Assembly: GCA_963789175.1 (NCBI GenBank)
Contig: CAWBJO010000006.1
Coordinates: 248,001-312,000 of the forward strand
DNA length: 64,000 bases
Origin: CAWBJO01 sp963789175
GTDB lineage: Bacteria; Pseudomonadota; Alphaproteobacteria; Rhizobiales; Aestuariivirgaceae
Direction of reading: 5' to 3'
The notes under the pieces were generated by a model, which was given only the letters and a program-made list of their open reading frames with translations, was not told the DNA's origin and searched no databases. Positions 8,051-16,182 of this stretch are shown here, in pieces (the stretch's first letter is position 1; every line of letters begins with the position of its first letter). The translations under genes were made by a program, and so were the position numbers.

Positions 8051-10042
8051 GTGGAGCTCGCAAGCCGATTCTTTCATGCCGAAACGGTCGCCGCCCGGGC
8101 GATGACGGCGATCGTCGTCGGCATTCTTTATTTCGCGCTCGCCAAGGCGAGCCTCGCCTTTGCCTCCCTACATGCGAGCGCTTCGCCGATCTGGCCGCCG
8201 ACCGGACTTGCGGTCGCGCTCATCCTCATCCGCGGACAGGGCCTGCTGCCGGCCATCGGAATCGCCGCCTTCGCGACGAACCTCGCCACGACGGGTGAGG
8301 TCATGAGTTCGTTTGCCATCGCCGTCGGCAACACGCTCGAGGCTGGCGTCGGCGCGCACCTCATCAATCGGTGGGCGGACGGACGCGATGCATTCCTCAC
8401 GCCGAGAGGCGTCCTGCGCTTCGCCCTCATCCTGGCAAGCGTGGCAACTCCCATCAGCGCCACAATCGGCGTCGGTGCGCTCACCCTGACGGGTTCCGCC
8501 CCGGTCGAGGGGTTCGTGCGCATATGGTCGACGTGGTGGCTCGGCAACCTTGCCGGCGCGATCGTAGTGGCGCCGGCCGTCACCCTCTGGCTGCGGACGA
8601 TCGACGGCAAGATTCCGCCTGTCGGGGTCGAGGGCCTGCTGGCCTACGGCCTTGCCGCCCTCGTCGGCATCCTGGTCTTCAGCCCCATACTGCCCGAGAC
8701 CTTCACGAACACGGCCTGGGCGTTCGCCGCGGCGCTGCCGCTTGTATGGTCGGCCCTGCGCCACGGCCCGCGGGAAACCGCGACGGTGGCGTTCATCCTT
8801 TCGACGTTCGCCGTGTGGGGGATATCGGCGGGGGAGGGGCCTTTTCTCCAATCGTCACTCAACGAGTCGTTCCTGACACTCATTGCCTTCGTGGCGAGCG
8901 CGACGCTGCCGAGCCTTGCGCTCAGCGCGGCGATCTCGGCGCGGGACAGGGCGCTCCTCCGGCACGAAGAGGTCTATCGGCTGCTGATCGGATCGATCTC
9001 GGACCACGCGATCTGCATGCTCGATCCGGCGGGACGGATCGTGAGCTGGAACCTGGGTGCCGAAAAGATCCAGGGTCACGGAGAAAGGGAGATCCTCGGC
9101 GAAAGCTTCCAGCAGTTCTATGCGGCGGAGGACCGCCAGGCCAAGGAGCCCGATCGCGCGCTCGGCGAAGCACGCCGCATCGGACGGTACGAGGCGGAGG
9201 GCTGGCGTATCCGCAAGGACGGAAGCCGTTTCTGGGCCAGCGAGGTTCTGAGCGCCATTCGGGACAAGGAGGGGAAGCTGCTCGGCTACGCCAAGGTCAC
9301 GCGCGACATGACCGAGAAACGCGAGGCCGACCTGGTGCTGGAACGCACGAAGGACGAATTGTTCCAGATGCAGAAGCTCGAGGCCATCGGCCGCCTGGCC
9401 GGCGGCGTCGCCCACGACTTCAACAATCTCCTGATGACCATGGCATCAGGACTGCGCATGATCGACGAGCCGGCGCATGCCCAGCTGAGGGACGACATCA
9501 TCCAATCGCTGCAGAACGCCGTCGAGCAAGGGCAGGCGCTCACCGGCCAGCTGCTCACCTTCGCACGGCGCGACTCGCTCAATCCGGTCGTCACGAATCT
9601 TGCAGAGCGGATCGACGCCTTGACACCATTGCTGGCGCGGTCGCTGCGCAACGACATCGTCGTCGAAGCGTTCTGCGAGCCGGACCTGTGGCCGGTGAAG
9701 GTCGATCCCGGTCAGTTCGACCTGTCGATCCTCAATCTCGCCGTGAACTCCCGCGACGCGATGCCGAAGGGCGGGCTGCTCAGGATTCTGGCGAAGAACC
9801 TGCCGACCGGGCGCGGCAGCGTGAGCATCACCGTATCGGACACCGGCTGCGGCATTCCGGCGGAAATCCGCTCGCGCGTCCTCGAGCCGTTCTTCACGAC
9901 CAAGGAGGCGGGGAGCGGCACCGGCCTGGGGCTGAGCCAGGTTTCCAGTTTTGCCAGGGAGTCCGGCGGAACGATGCAGATCCGAAGCGAGATCAACGTC
10001 GGCACGAGCGTGACGATCATCCTGCCGAGGGCGGTCGAGTGA
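8051..10042 (+). CDS. MASE1-PAS sensor histidine kinase
   Basis: A 663-residue membrane kinase. Residues about 15-290 form a MASE1 sensor of roughly eight membrane helices (SPIWPPTGLAVALIL is characteristic). A PAS domain follows at about 305-425 (YRLLIGSISDHAICMLDPAGRIVSWNLGA). The HisKA box has the phospho-acceptor His in GGVAHDFNNLLMTM, a form typical of hybrid-like kinases, and the ATPase domain has N, G1 (DTGCGIP) and G2 (GTGLGLSQV) boxes. No receiver domain is attached and no response regulator is adjacent, so it is an orphan. The start is GTG. Signal unknown. Confidence 0.88.
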   Translation: MELASRFFHAETVAARAMTAIVVGILYFALAKASLAFASLHASASPIWPPTGLAVALILIRGQGLLPAIGIAAFATNLATTGEVMSSFAIAVGNTLEAGVGAHLINRWADGRDAFLTPRGVLRFALILASVATPISATIGVGALTLTGSAPVEGFVRIWSTWWLGNLAGAIVVAPAVTLWLRTIDGKIPPVGVEGLLAYGLAALVGILVFSPILPETFTNTAWAFAAALPLVWSALRHGPRETATVAFILSTFAVWGISAGEGPFLQSSLNESFLTLIAFVASATLPSLALSAAISARDRALLRHEEVYRLLIGSISDHAICMLDPAGRIVSWNLGAEKIQGHGEREILGESFQQFYAAEDRQAKEPDRALGEARRIGRYEAEGWRIRKDGSRFWASEVLSAIRDKEGKLLGYAKVTRDMTEKREADLVLERTKDELFQMQKLEAIGRLAGGVAHDFNNLLMTMASGLRMIDEPAHAQLRDDIIQSLQNAVEQGQALTGQLLTFARRDSLNPVVTNLAERIDALTPLLARSLRNDIVVEAFCEPDLWPVKVDPGQFDLSILNLAVNSRDAMPKGGLLRILAKNLPTGRGSVSITVSDTGCGIPAEIRSRVLEPFFTTKEAGSGTGLGLSQVSSFARESGGTMQIRSEINVGTSVTIILPRAVE

Positions 10043-10158
10043 GGTTTTTCAAAGGGTTGGCCCCAGGAAATCCGTACAATTTTAGACAAATGCTTAAACT
10101 GCCTTTTATTTAAGTTGCATAGAATTTTCGACATTCCAGCAACGTCCCAGAGGATGTC

Positions 10159-10530
10159 GTGCACGAGGAGGCCTTCACCGCGGAACTTGACGAGCACTCG
10201 GGTGCTGCACCCGAGAAGCGTCAATTCCAGCCGCGCGTGCCGGCCCACATGTCCGCGCACATCGTCGCGCCTGGACAATACTCACCGGCACCGTGCGTGG
10301 TGCGCGAATTCTCTCAGGCTGGCGGCAAGATCCATATCGAAGACGGGTGGATCGTCCCGCCGACCTTCTGGCTGCTTATCCAGGGCGACACGGTGATGCA
10401 CTACTGCAAGGTCATCTGGCGCGAAGGTCTGGCCATGGGCGTCGAGTTCCCTCCCGGCCATTCGGGCGCCTGGTGGCGCTATACGCGCACACTGCTCAAC
10501 AATGGGCTGCCGACGCGGGCGAGAGTCTAG
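10159..10530 (+). CDS. PilZ domain protein
   Basis: A 123-residue protein with a PilZ-like fold: RQFQPRVPAHMSAHI near residue 20 supplies the Arg motif and VVREFSQAGGKIHI the (D/N)xSxxG-like turn, here degenerate (EFSQAGG). VPPTFWLLI and HYCKVIWREGLAMGVEFP form the remaining barrel strands common in small alphaproteobacterial PilZ proteins. It is probably a c-di-GMP receptor, although the altered second motif may weaken binding. The start is a GTG after CCAGAGGAT. It is separate from the upstream kinase by 116 nt. Confidence 0.7.
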   Translation: MHEEAFTAELDEHSGAAPEKRQFQPRVPAHMSAHIVAPGQYSPAPCVVREFSQAGGKIHIEDGWIVPPTFWLLIQGDTVMHYCKVIWREGLAMGVEFPPGHSGAWWRYTRTLLNNGLPTRARV

Positions 10531-10560
10531 CGGAGCACGGCCGCCGCCGGGGCTGCGACT

Positions 10561-10842
10561 TCACGAATCCTTCGAATACTCTGCCTCGGTGCGGGCCGCA
10601 TCGGGCAACTGACGATCGAGCGACTCTCGGTAGCGCAGGCATCCCCTCAAGAATTGCGGCCAGGCCGGTACGAGAAGGTCGTGTGGAACGGGTTCCGGCA
10701 ACAGGCCCCAGAGCTGCGGATGGTGCCAGCAGAGATCGTGGCCCGTACTGTCCCGATGCGCCCTTATTCCATTTCGCAGCCGCATCACCTCGGCCGTCAG
10801 CTGCTCGCGGCTGAAATCCTTGAGATCTTCGTCCATGTCCAA
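10561..10842 (-). CDS. conserved hypothetical protein (alphaproteobacterial, Trp/His-rich core)
   Basis: A 93-residue protein of a small uncharacterised family that I recall from other alphaproteobacteria. The recognisable core is MRLRNGIRAHRDSTGHDLCW followed by HHPQLWGLLPE and WPQFLRGCLRYRESLD. It has no signal peptide or membrane helix. It lies convergent to the PilZ gene and is 86 nt upstream, on the same strand, of nothing; the REC-EAL gene precedes it in transcription order. No function is known. Confidence 0.7.
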   Translation of the reverse strand: MDMDEDLKDFSREQLTAEVMRLRNGIRAHRDSTGHDLCWHHPQLWGLLPEPVPHDLLVPAWPQFLRGCLRYRESLDRQLPDAARTEAEYSKDS

Positions 10843-10928
10843 TCCTCGTCCTGCAGCAACCCACGCTCAGACTAGGGCTTGGCGCGGCAGGGCGGCAAAC
10901 GCCGCTCCTGCGAGGTTAAGTCGGCGAT

Positions 10929-12164
10929 TCAGTTTATCGCAGATTCCCGAGCCTGGTGAACGGCCTCGGCGAGGCGGTTGCCATCGTGCCGTTCGGCCCA
11001 GTTCACAAGGTCGGCGAACTCCATCGGCCGGGAGATGAGGAAGCCTTGGGCATAGTCGCAGCCCATGGTCCGCATCGCCTGCAACTGCTCCGGCGTTTCA
11101 ATGCCTTCGGCCACGACCCGCATGCCGAGGCGCTTGCCGAGGGCGATCGCCGATTCGACGATGACGCGTGCGTTGGGATTGGTGAACAGCCCGGCGATGA
11201 AATGCTTGTCGATCTTCAGGAAGGTGAAGGGGACGACGCTCACCCGCTCGAGGTTGGAATACGACGTACCGAAGTCGTCGATGGCGAGATTGAAATCCTT
11301 GAGGCGAAGCCGCGAGAGGACACTCAGCATGGTCACCTCGTTCGCGGTGGCGGAGGATTCCGTCAGCTCGATGGTCAGCGAATTGGCAGGCAGGTCGTTC
11401 TCGGCCAGCAACCGTGAAATGAACTCGGGGAGATCCTCGTCGGCGAAATCCTCGGCGCTGAAGTTCACCCACACGTTCCAGACGAGCCCGCGGGCCTTGA
11501 GTTCCGCGGCACGGGCCAGGGCCCGCTTGAGGATCTGCTTGGTGAGGCGAGGAAGGATGCCGTTCTTCGCGGCGACGGAAATGAAGCGGTCCGGCGCGAT
11601 GATGCCGGACGGCGAGCGCCAGCGCGCCAAGGCTTCATAGCCGATCGGCAAGCTCGACTGGAGGGCGATGATCGGCTGGAGATGGATGTCGAACTCATGC
11701 CGATCGAGCGCGGCCTCGATGACCGCAATCCCGATCTCCTCGACCACGCCGGTCTTTTGCGGTCGGACATCGCCGCCGTGCCTGCCGGAAAGGAGTTCCC
11801 GTATCTCCGTCGACCGGAACGGCTTGTTCAGGACGCCAGTGACATTCAGGTTGGTTCGCCTGGCGATGGTCTCGGCTGCCGTCAGGACCTCGCGGTGCGT
11901 GCCGCTCATGAGCACGATCGAGGATTTGACCTGGTTGCGCGACAACGCGTCCAACACCTGGATGCCGTCGGTGCCGGGCATCATCATGTCGATGAAGACG
12001 AAATCGTGTTCGTTGAGATCCTCGGCGTCGGAAGGTTCGAACCTCGATGTCGTGCGGACGCTATAGCCGAGATTGGCGACGATCTCCTTCAGCATCCTGC
12101 CGATGGAAATATCGTCATCGATGATCAGGACGCGGGTTCTGGTTACATCATGAGGTGCGGTCAT
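10929..12164 (-). CDS. response regulator with EAL c-di-GMP phosphodiesterase output
   Basis: A 411-residue protein. The receiver domain (10-130) has the acidic pair DDD at 16-18, phospho-acceptor D59 and K in LNKPF. The EAL domain follows from about 150: signature YEALARW, then VNFSAEDF, the metal ligands in LTIELTESSA and AIDDFGTSYSNL, the catalytic Lys in LKIDKHFI and the Glu in VAEGIET. All key residues appear intact, so it should hydrolyse c-di-GMP when activated. No GGDEF domain is present. The MASE1 kinase two genes away is a possible but unproved partner. Confidence 0.87.
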   Translation of the reverse strand: MTAPHDVTRTRVLIIDDDISIGRMLKEIVANLGYSVRTTSRFEPSDAEDLNEHDFVFIDMMMPGTDGIQVLDALSRNQVKSSIVLMSGTHREVLTAAETIARRTNLNVTGVLNKPFRSTEIRELLSGRHGGDVRPQKTGVVEEIGIAVIEAALDRHEFDIHLQPIIALQSSLPIGYEALARWRSPSGIIAPDRFISVAAKNGILPRLTKQILKRALARAAELKARGLVWNVWVNFSAEDFADEDLPEFISRLLAENDLPANSLTIELTESSATANEVTMLSVLSRLRLKDFNLAIDDFGTSYSNLERVSVVPFTFLKIDKHFIAGLFTNPNARVIVESAIALGKRLGMRVVAEGIETPEQLQAMRTMGCDYAQGFLISRPMEFADLVNWAERHDGNRLAEAVHQARESAIN

Positions 12165-12470
12165 GCGTGGCCTTCCAGCGAATCGGCGTCGAACCCGCTC
12201 AAAATACTCATAGTTTCATCTCTGCCTAGTGAACGCGGCATTCAAGATGGATGAATGCGTTCCGCAACCCTGGGGCGGGCACCGGACGCGTCGCTCCCGT
12301 CGGTTTTCACAGGCGCCGGCGGATAGGTCCGATTCTGCCTTTCGGACCTCTCACCCCCGTATTAGGGTCGATTGCCGCGAAGATGCCCGGACGACGGGGT
12401 CAAGTCCCGAGAGCGAAGGACTGGACCTGCTTCGCAGCGCATAAGCGCTCCTTTGCAGGAGGGGTTAGTC
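12165..12470. other. intergenic region between REC-EAL and secreted-protein genes
   Basis: About 306 nt separate divergent genes. I see no RNA gene, strong terminator or EcfG-type promoter. It must hold the promoters of both neighbours. AGGAGGGG lies near its right end as the ribosome site of the next gene. Confidence 0.5.
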
Positions 12471-13040
12471 ATGCATACCAGCAACACCGCTTTGACCTTT
12501 GCAGCAGTGACGTTCCTCGCTTTTTGCAGCAGCGCCGCCCTGGCCGACGACGAGGCGATCATCAAGAACGCCATGTCGGCCGCCCCGGCGAGCGTGGCGA
12601 ACAATGCGACGATCGTCGCATTCGACGACAAGATGCAGATGAAGGTGCTTAAGAAGGGCACGAACAACTTCACGTGCATGCCCGACGATCCGTCGACGCC
12701 GACCAACGATCCGATGTGCGCCGATGAGAACGGCATGGAATGGGTCCACGCCCTCATGACCAAGGGCAAGCCGCCCGAAGGGAAGATCGGTTTCGGCTAC
12801 ATGCTGCAGGGAGAATCAGCCGCCAGCAACCTCGATCCCTATGCGGCTCCTCCCGCCGACGGCAAGTGGTACGAGGCGGGACCGCATGTGATGATCTTCA
12901 ACGCCAAGGCTGCGATGGCGGGATATCCCAAGCCGGGCGCTGCCGCCCCGGACACGACGCAGCCCTGGGTCATGTGGCAGGATACGGACTTCGAACACCT
13001 GATGATCCCGGTTCCCGGAGACACCGCCGCGGCTCAGTAG
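12471..13040 (+). CDS. secreted conserved hypothetical protein
   Basis: A 189-residue protein with a clear Sec signal peptide (HTSNTALTFAAVTFLAF then SSAALA at about 21-25). The mature part contains TIVAFDDKMQMKVLKKGTNN, FTCMPDDP and a Trp/Gly-rich C-terminal half ending DTDFEHLMIPV, a pattern I associate with an uncharacterised family of periplasmic proteins in proteobacteria. Two cysteines (in FTCMPD and DPMCAD) could form a disulfide. The ATG at 12471 follows AGGAGGGG; an upstream in-frame Met would place the signal peptide internally, so it was rejected. A terminator follows at 13075. Confidence 0.75.
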   Translation: MHTSNTALTFAAVTFLAFCSSAALADDEAIIKNAMSAAPASVANNATIVAFDDKMQMKVLKKGTNNFTCMPDDPSTPTNDPMCADENGMEWVHALMTKGKPPEGKIGFGYMLQGESAASNLDPYAAPPADGKWYEAGPHVMIFNAKAAMAGYPKPGAAAPDTTQPWVMWQDTDFEHLMIPVPGDTAAAQ

Positions 13041-13074
13041 CCCGAAGCAAGAATCGACCTGCTTCCCAAGAGAG

Positions 13075-13101
13075 AAGCCCGGTTTGCCAGCCGGGCTTTT
13101 C
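13075..13101 (+). terminator. intrinsic terminator
   Basis: Stem AAGCCCGG / CCGGGCTT (8 bp) with an 8-nt loop runs into TTTT; it ends the secreted-protein gene 35 nt upstream. Confidence 0.75.
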
Positions 13102-13213
13102 CCTTGTTTCGCGTTACCTGGCGGATGCGACTGCCGAACGTCGGACAGAGCTCAGGAATGCGGTGCGCATCTCGGGGTCATGTTCGTAGGCACCGATCAT
13201 CTTGACCGTTTCC

Positions 13214-13477
13214 ATGGTCACGCCCTGCGCCGATCATCCGGATATCCAAGAGTGGTTCGAAAAATCGCGGCTGGACAGCTTCACGGGCTTGTTCGCCCGG
13301 ATGGAGCGGCAGGGAACGCCAGAGCAGGCGGCGCTCATCAGCCGGTACTACCGGGCGAAGGCGGACGGAATTGCGGGGCTGATCCGGCTGATGGCGGGGA
13401 ACGGCAAGCGAGAAACCGTTGGCATCGACGGCACAAACGCATCGCGCGTCGTCGCCACCGTGCCCATGGGGAGCTAG
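13214..13477 (+). CDS. small hypothetical protein
   Basis: An 87-residue frame (start ATG at 13214; a TTG 12 nt upstream is the alternative). The sequence DIQEWFEKSRLDSFTGLFARM and AALISRYYRAKADGIAGLIRLM looks like a natural helical protein with amphipathic segments, and no competing long frame exists on the opposite strand here. No family is recognised. The ribosome binding site is poor and the 5' region overlaps a small reverse-strand frame (13114-13215), so it could also be the remnant of a longer gene. Confidence 0.4.
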   Translation: MVTPCADHPDIQEWFEKSRLDSFTGLFARMERQGTPEQAALISRYYRAKADGIAGLIRLMAGNGKRETVGIDGTNASRVVATVPMGS

Positions 13478-13509
13478 GTATTCGCGTCAGACAGCTAAAC
13501 GCCTCCACC

Positions 13510-14445
13510 TCAGGGCAAAGGGACAGGTTGATCGCTAAGCGTTCTGAGATAGCCGATCAGATCTGCGCGATCTGATTCCTTGCCCAATGGCCGGACTAAG
13601 GTCATAGCGGTCCCGGGGAATTCCCAGCCGGGATGGGCGATGAACCTGTTGAGATCCTCGAACGTCCATTTCCCACCCGCTGACTTCAGAGCAGGGGAGT
13701 ATTCGAAATCGGCAACGCTTGCCTTGTCGCGGCCCACCACATTCCACAGAGGCGGGCCGACCTTTATTTTCCCATCCTTTTCCATGACGTGGCAGTGAGA
13801 GCACTGTGTCATCAGGTCCTTACCGTGCTCCAGGTTGGCGGTCCGCACCAGTTCGGCGATCGGCTCGACTTCCGGCGCCTTCGAACCATTCTCCGACAGC
13901 AACCGGCCAACGTCATCATGTTCGTTGAGCGTGGCAAAGTGAATGGCCGGTTGTCCGAAAGCGTCCACGGAATTTACGTCCGCACCATGCTTGAGAAGTA
14001 GGCGAACAACTTCCAGATGGCCCCCGATGGCTGCAAGGTGAAGCGGGTTCATGCCATCCTTGAAGGTCGCATTGGGATCGGCACCGTGATCGAGAAGAAC
14101 TTGAGCGATGTCGACGGAGCCTGCCCGTGCCGCACGATGCAACGCAGTACCTCCTTCGGACTTGCCTTCTACATCCGCTCCCCGTTGCAGCAGCAGTTTT
14201 ACGGCTTCGAGCTGGGTCTCCTGAACCGCAAAGTACAGCGGCGTGGCAATGGCGCTGCGCTTGTTGACATCGGCGCCTTCATCCAGAAGCTTCGCGATAA
14301 GAGCCAGGTCGCCCTCCTTTGCGGCATCATGCAAAGGAGCGGCCTGACTGGTGGAGGCTAGGAAGAATAGGATGAGAGAGCAGAAGGAGAGTGTGAGCAG
14401 CCGTAACACGGCACTGGCAAGGTGCCTGCATGCACAATGAGTCAT
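13510..14445 (-). CDS. ankyrin-repeat / cytochrome c fusion protein, exported
   Basis: A 311-residue protein. A signal peptide (residues 1-36, ending TSQAAP) directs it to the periplasm. About five ankyrin repeats fill residues 36-190 (for example GMNPLHLAAIGGHLEVVRLLL). The last 110 residues form a class I cytochrome c: heme-binding C215-S-H-C218-H219, the mitochondrial-type segment VGPPLWNVVGR and axial Met in GTAMTL (M281). It would carry electrons in the periplasm while the ankyrin part binds a partner protein. It lies 41 nt downstream of a secreted cupin on the same strand, so the two may be co-transcribed. Confidence 0.88.
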   Translation of the reverse strand: MTHCACRHLASAVLRLLTLSFCSLILFFLASTSQAAPLHDAAKEGDLALIAKLLDEGADVNKRSAIATPLYFAVQETQLEAVKLLLQRGADVEGKSEGGTALHRAARAGSVDIAQVLLDHGADPNATFKDGMNPLHLAAIGGHLEVVRLLLKHGADVNSVDAFGQPAIHFATLNEHDDVGRLLSENGSKAPEVEPIAELVRTANLEHGKDLMTQCSHCHVMEKDGKIKVGPPLWNVVGRDKASVADFEYSPALKSAGGKWTFEDLNRFIAHPGWEFPGTAMTLVRPLGKESDRADLIGYLRTLSDQPVPLP

Positions 14446-14486
14446 ACGATCCCCTCAGTGAATACCCGTCCTGTGATTGCAGTGGC

Positions 14487-15110
14487 TCAGGGAAACTGAG
14501 CCGGTGAGGAAAACGGCTTGTTCGCGTCCACCACGAACAGGGCCAGCTCGCGCAAGTCGCCCGAGCCGCTATTCGACACCTGCATCGGGGTATCCGCACC
14601 ATGGCCCACCATGGTTTGGCCAGCGGCGACCTTAACGACGCCATGCGGTGTCTTTTGGGAGAGCTCTCCGGCGAGAACGTAAAACGCTTCCGAACCCGGG
14701 TGCGTGTGCACCGGCGAGGCGCTGCCTTCCGGACCGCCTGCTTCGTTGATGCGGAGGAGATACTCCGTTGCAGTGAACCGGGGGAGCGGACCAATCTCCG
14801 CAACCTTCTTGCCCTTCGAGGCTTCTCCCGCATGGCCAAGCGTGAAGAGCCAAACCTTGCCGTCGTACTCGGCTACCAGTCCCAAGGGACCCGCGGCTTC
14901 TTGCGCCTGCTCCTTGGTATCGAAGTTGTCGATGCGCCAGAAAAGGTCGCCGTCCGGCAACTGCGTTACTTTCTTTTCGATCAGCGGCTTTACAACGAAC
15001 TTTTGCTCTGCCGTTGCCAGCGACGGCAACACGAAAAGCCCCAGAACCAAAACTGCGAGCCTGAGCAATATCTTTTCGAGGCCGAAGTCACTGCGTCTGA
15101 GATCAGTCAT
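14487..15110 (-). CDS. secreted cupin domain protein
   Basis: A 207-residue protein with an N-terminal signal sequence (hydrophobic LRLAVLVLGLFVLPSLATA, about 17-35). The C-terminal half is a cupin_2 barrel: SPVHTHPGSEAFYVLAGEL gives the first metal-binding motif with two His and a Glu, and TPMQVSNSG the weaker second motif. The N-terminal half of the mature protein is unassigned. GGAGGG precedes the ATG. Cupins of this kind bind a metal and act as small oxygenases, isomerases or sensors; the role is unknown. Likely operon partner of the ankyrin-cytochrome c gene downstream. Confidence 0.78.
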   Translation of the reverse strand: MTDLRRSDFGLEKILLRLAVLVLGLFVLPSLATAEQKFVVKPLIEKKVTQLPDGDLFWRIDNFDTKEQAQEAAGPLGLVAEYDGKVWLFTLGHAGEASKGKKVAEIGPLPRFTATEYLLRINEAGGPEGSASPVHTHPGSEAFYVLAGELSQKTPHGVVKVAAGQTMVGHGADTPMQVSNSGSGDLRELALFVVDANKPFSSPAQFP

Positions 15111-15386
15111 GGCTTTCCCTCCCAGTATCTGGAACGGGCTACATCACGCCGTCAGGTGCAGCCGAAGCACTGCTAGGCGCCGCCGTCTCGCGATGCTCAA
15201 AGCTCAGACCGAGAAAAAATCGGGAGGCGCATGTCAATCATGAGGTAGTGGACGCTTGAAATAGTTTGCGTCTCATTGCGATCAATTCTGCCCCCGCGGA
15301 TTAAAAGAGTCCAGAGTTCTCGATGAAGTTGCGGCTGACGGCTGGATTCGGGACCGGCGCCTCTGCAGAGAATCCTGTCGGCCACT

Positions 15387-15413
15387 GGAACCCGGAGGGG
15401 ACGCGTTCCGTTT
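15387..15413 (+). promoter_or_regulatory. EcfG-type general stress promoter candidate
   Basis: GGAAC (15387-15391) and CGTTT (15109+300, i.e. 15409-15413) are separated by 17 nt, fitting the EcfG consensus. It is 35 nt upstream of the acidic protein gene and in the same direction. The rest of the gap 15111-15386 shows no gene. Confidence 0.6.
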
Positions 15414-15448
15414 CTACTCGGTCGAGCAGAATTTCCAGGAGCGGAGCC

Positions 15449-15694
15449 ATGAACATCGACGACGAGTTTGAAGTGGATGATGAGGAAAATCAGCCGTCAG
15501 ACGAGGGTGGCGCCAGCGCGGTGGAGGAGGCCGAGACAGAGGACCACCTCGACGAGCGCGACGACCTGAGCGAGGAGGTCGAGGAAGATGCCGACAGCGA
15601 CGGCGAGACGTTCCTCGATCGGCTTGCCGATAGAGTTGGCGGCGAAACGATGGAGGCGCCGGCGATATACCCGTCCGTCAGGCCGTTTGCTTAG
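15449..15694 (+). CDS. small highly acidic protein
   Basis: An 81-residue protein of which 31 residues are Asp or Glu and only four are Arg, giving a very low predicted pI. The first 50 residues are almost certainly disordered; residues 53-66 (GETFLDRLADRVGG) could form a helix. No family is recognised. The ATG at 15449 follows AGGAGCGG; an upstream in-frame Met at 15323 precedes the putative promoter and was rejected. The EcfG-like promoter suggests induction in general stress. Confidence 0.6.
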   Translation: MNIDDEFEVDDEENQPSDEGGASAVEEAETEDHLDERDDLSEEVEEDADSDGETFLDRLADRVGGETMEAPAIYPSVRPFA

Positions 15695-15747
15695 GCTATG
15701 GGGTGATGGCTTGGTTCGCCCGGAGCGATTGGGAAAGCCCGGCTCCC

Positions 15748-16074
15748 TTACCTTGCCGGCGGCCGGTACTTGACAGCCTTTGCTTTGCGGAGGGCGTCCA
15801 ATAATTCTTCGACGCTGAGGAGGACTGTGGTTTGGATCGAGCTAAGCGCGCCACCCGCACCGATTGCAAGTGCGACAGATGCCATCGAGACATTGTCCGG
15901 TGCTTCCCAAAGGTTCCAGCCATCGTTCTCGCCAAATGCATACCAGAACCCGTGTAGCTTCCCGCCCACAGACTCAATGTATGAACGGGCGGCCTCCCGT
16001 CGATCCTCAGGCTTTTCGATCATGCGTGCCCACGTTTCGGGGGTGTAGCTGAAGCGGGTTAGATACATAGCCAT
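15748..16074 (-). CDS. GYD domain protein
   Basis: A 108-residue alpha/beta protein of the GYD family. MAMYLTRFSYTPETWARMIEKPEDR, ARSYIESVGGKLHGFWYAFG and YDxx-like WNLWEAPDNVSMASVALAIGAGGAL are the recognisable blocks; the name-giving GYD is GEND/DGW here. The fold is a dimeric ferredoxin-like barrel; no reaction is established. I chose the ATG at 16074, preceded by GGAGG at 10 nt, over a Met 24 codons upstream without family similarity. Confidence 0.75.
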   Translation of the reverse strand: MAMYLTRFSYTPETWARMIEKPEDRREAARSYIESVGGKLHGFWYAFGENDGWNLWEAPDNVSMASVALAIGAGGALSSIQTTVLLSVEELLDALRKAKAVKYRPPAR

Positions 16075-16182
16075 AGTTTCATTTCCTCCATCAGGGCTTC
16101 TTTTCGTCAACAAGCATAGTCTGGCTGGTAAGGAGGGAAAAGCCATCGAAGCGAAGCAAGTGCGCGTGGGGTTTTCGCAACT

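Noticed and set aside
13114..13215. 33-residue minus-strand frame METVKMIGAYEHDPEMRTAF...
   Set aside because: The peptide looks protein-like but has no good ribosome site, is very short, ends next to a terminator and overlaps the plus-strand small ORF; it may be a gene remnant but cannot be supported.
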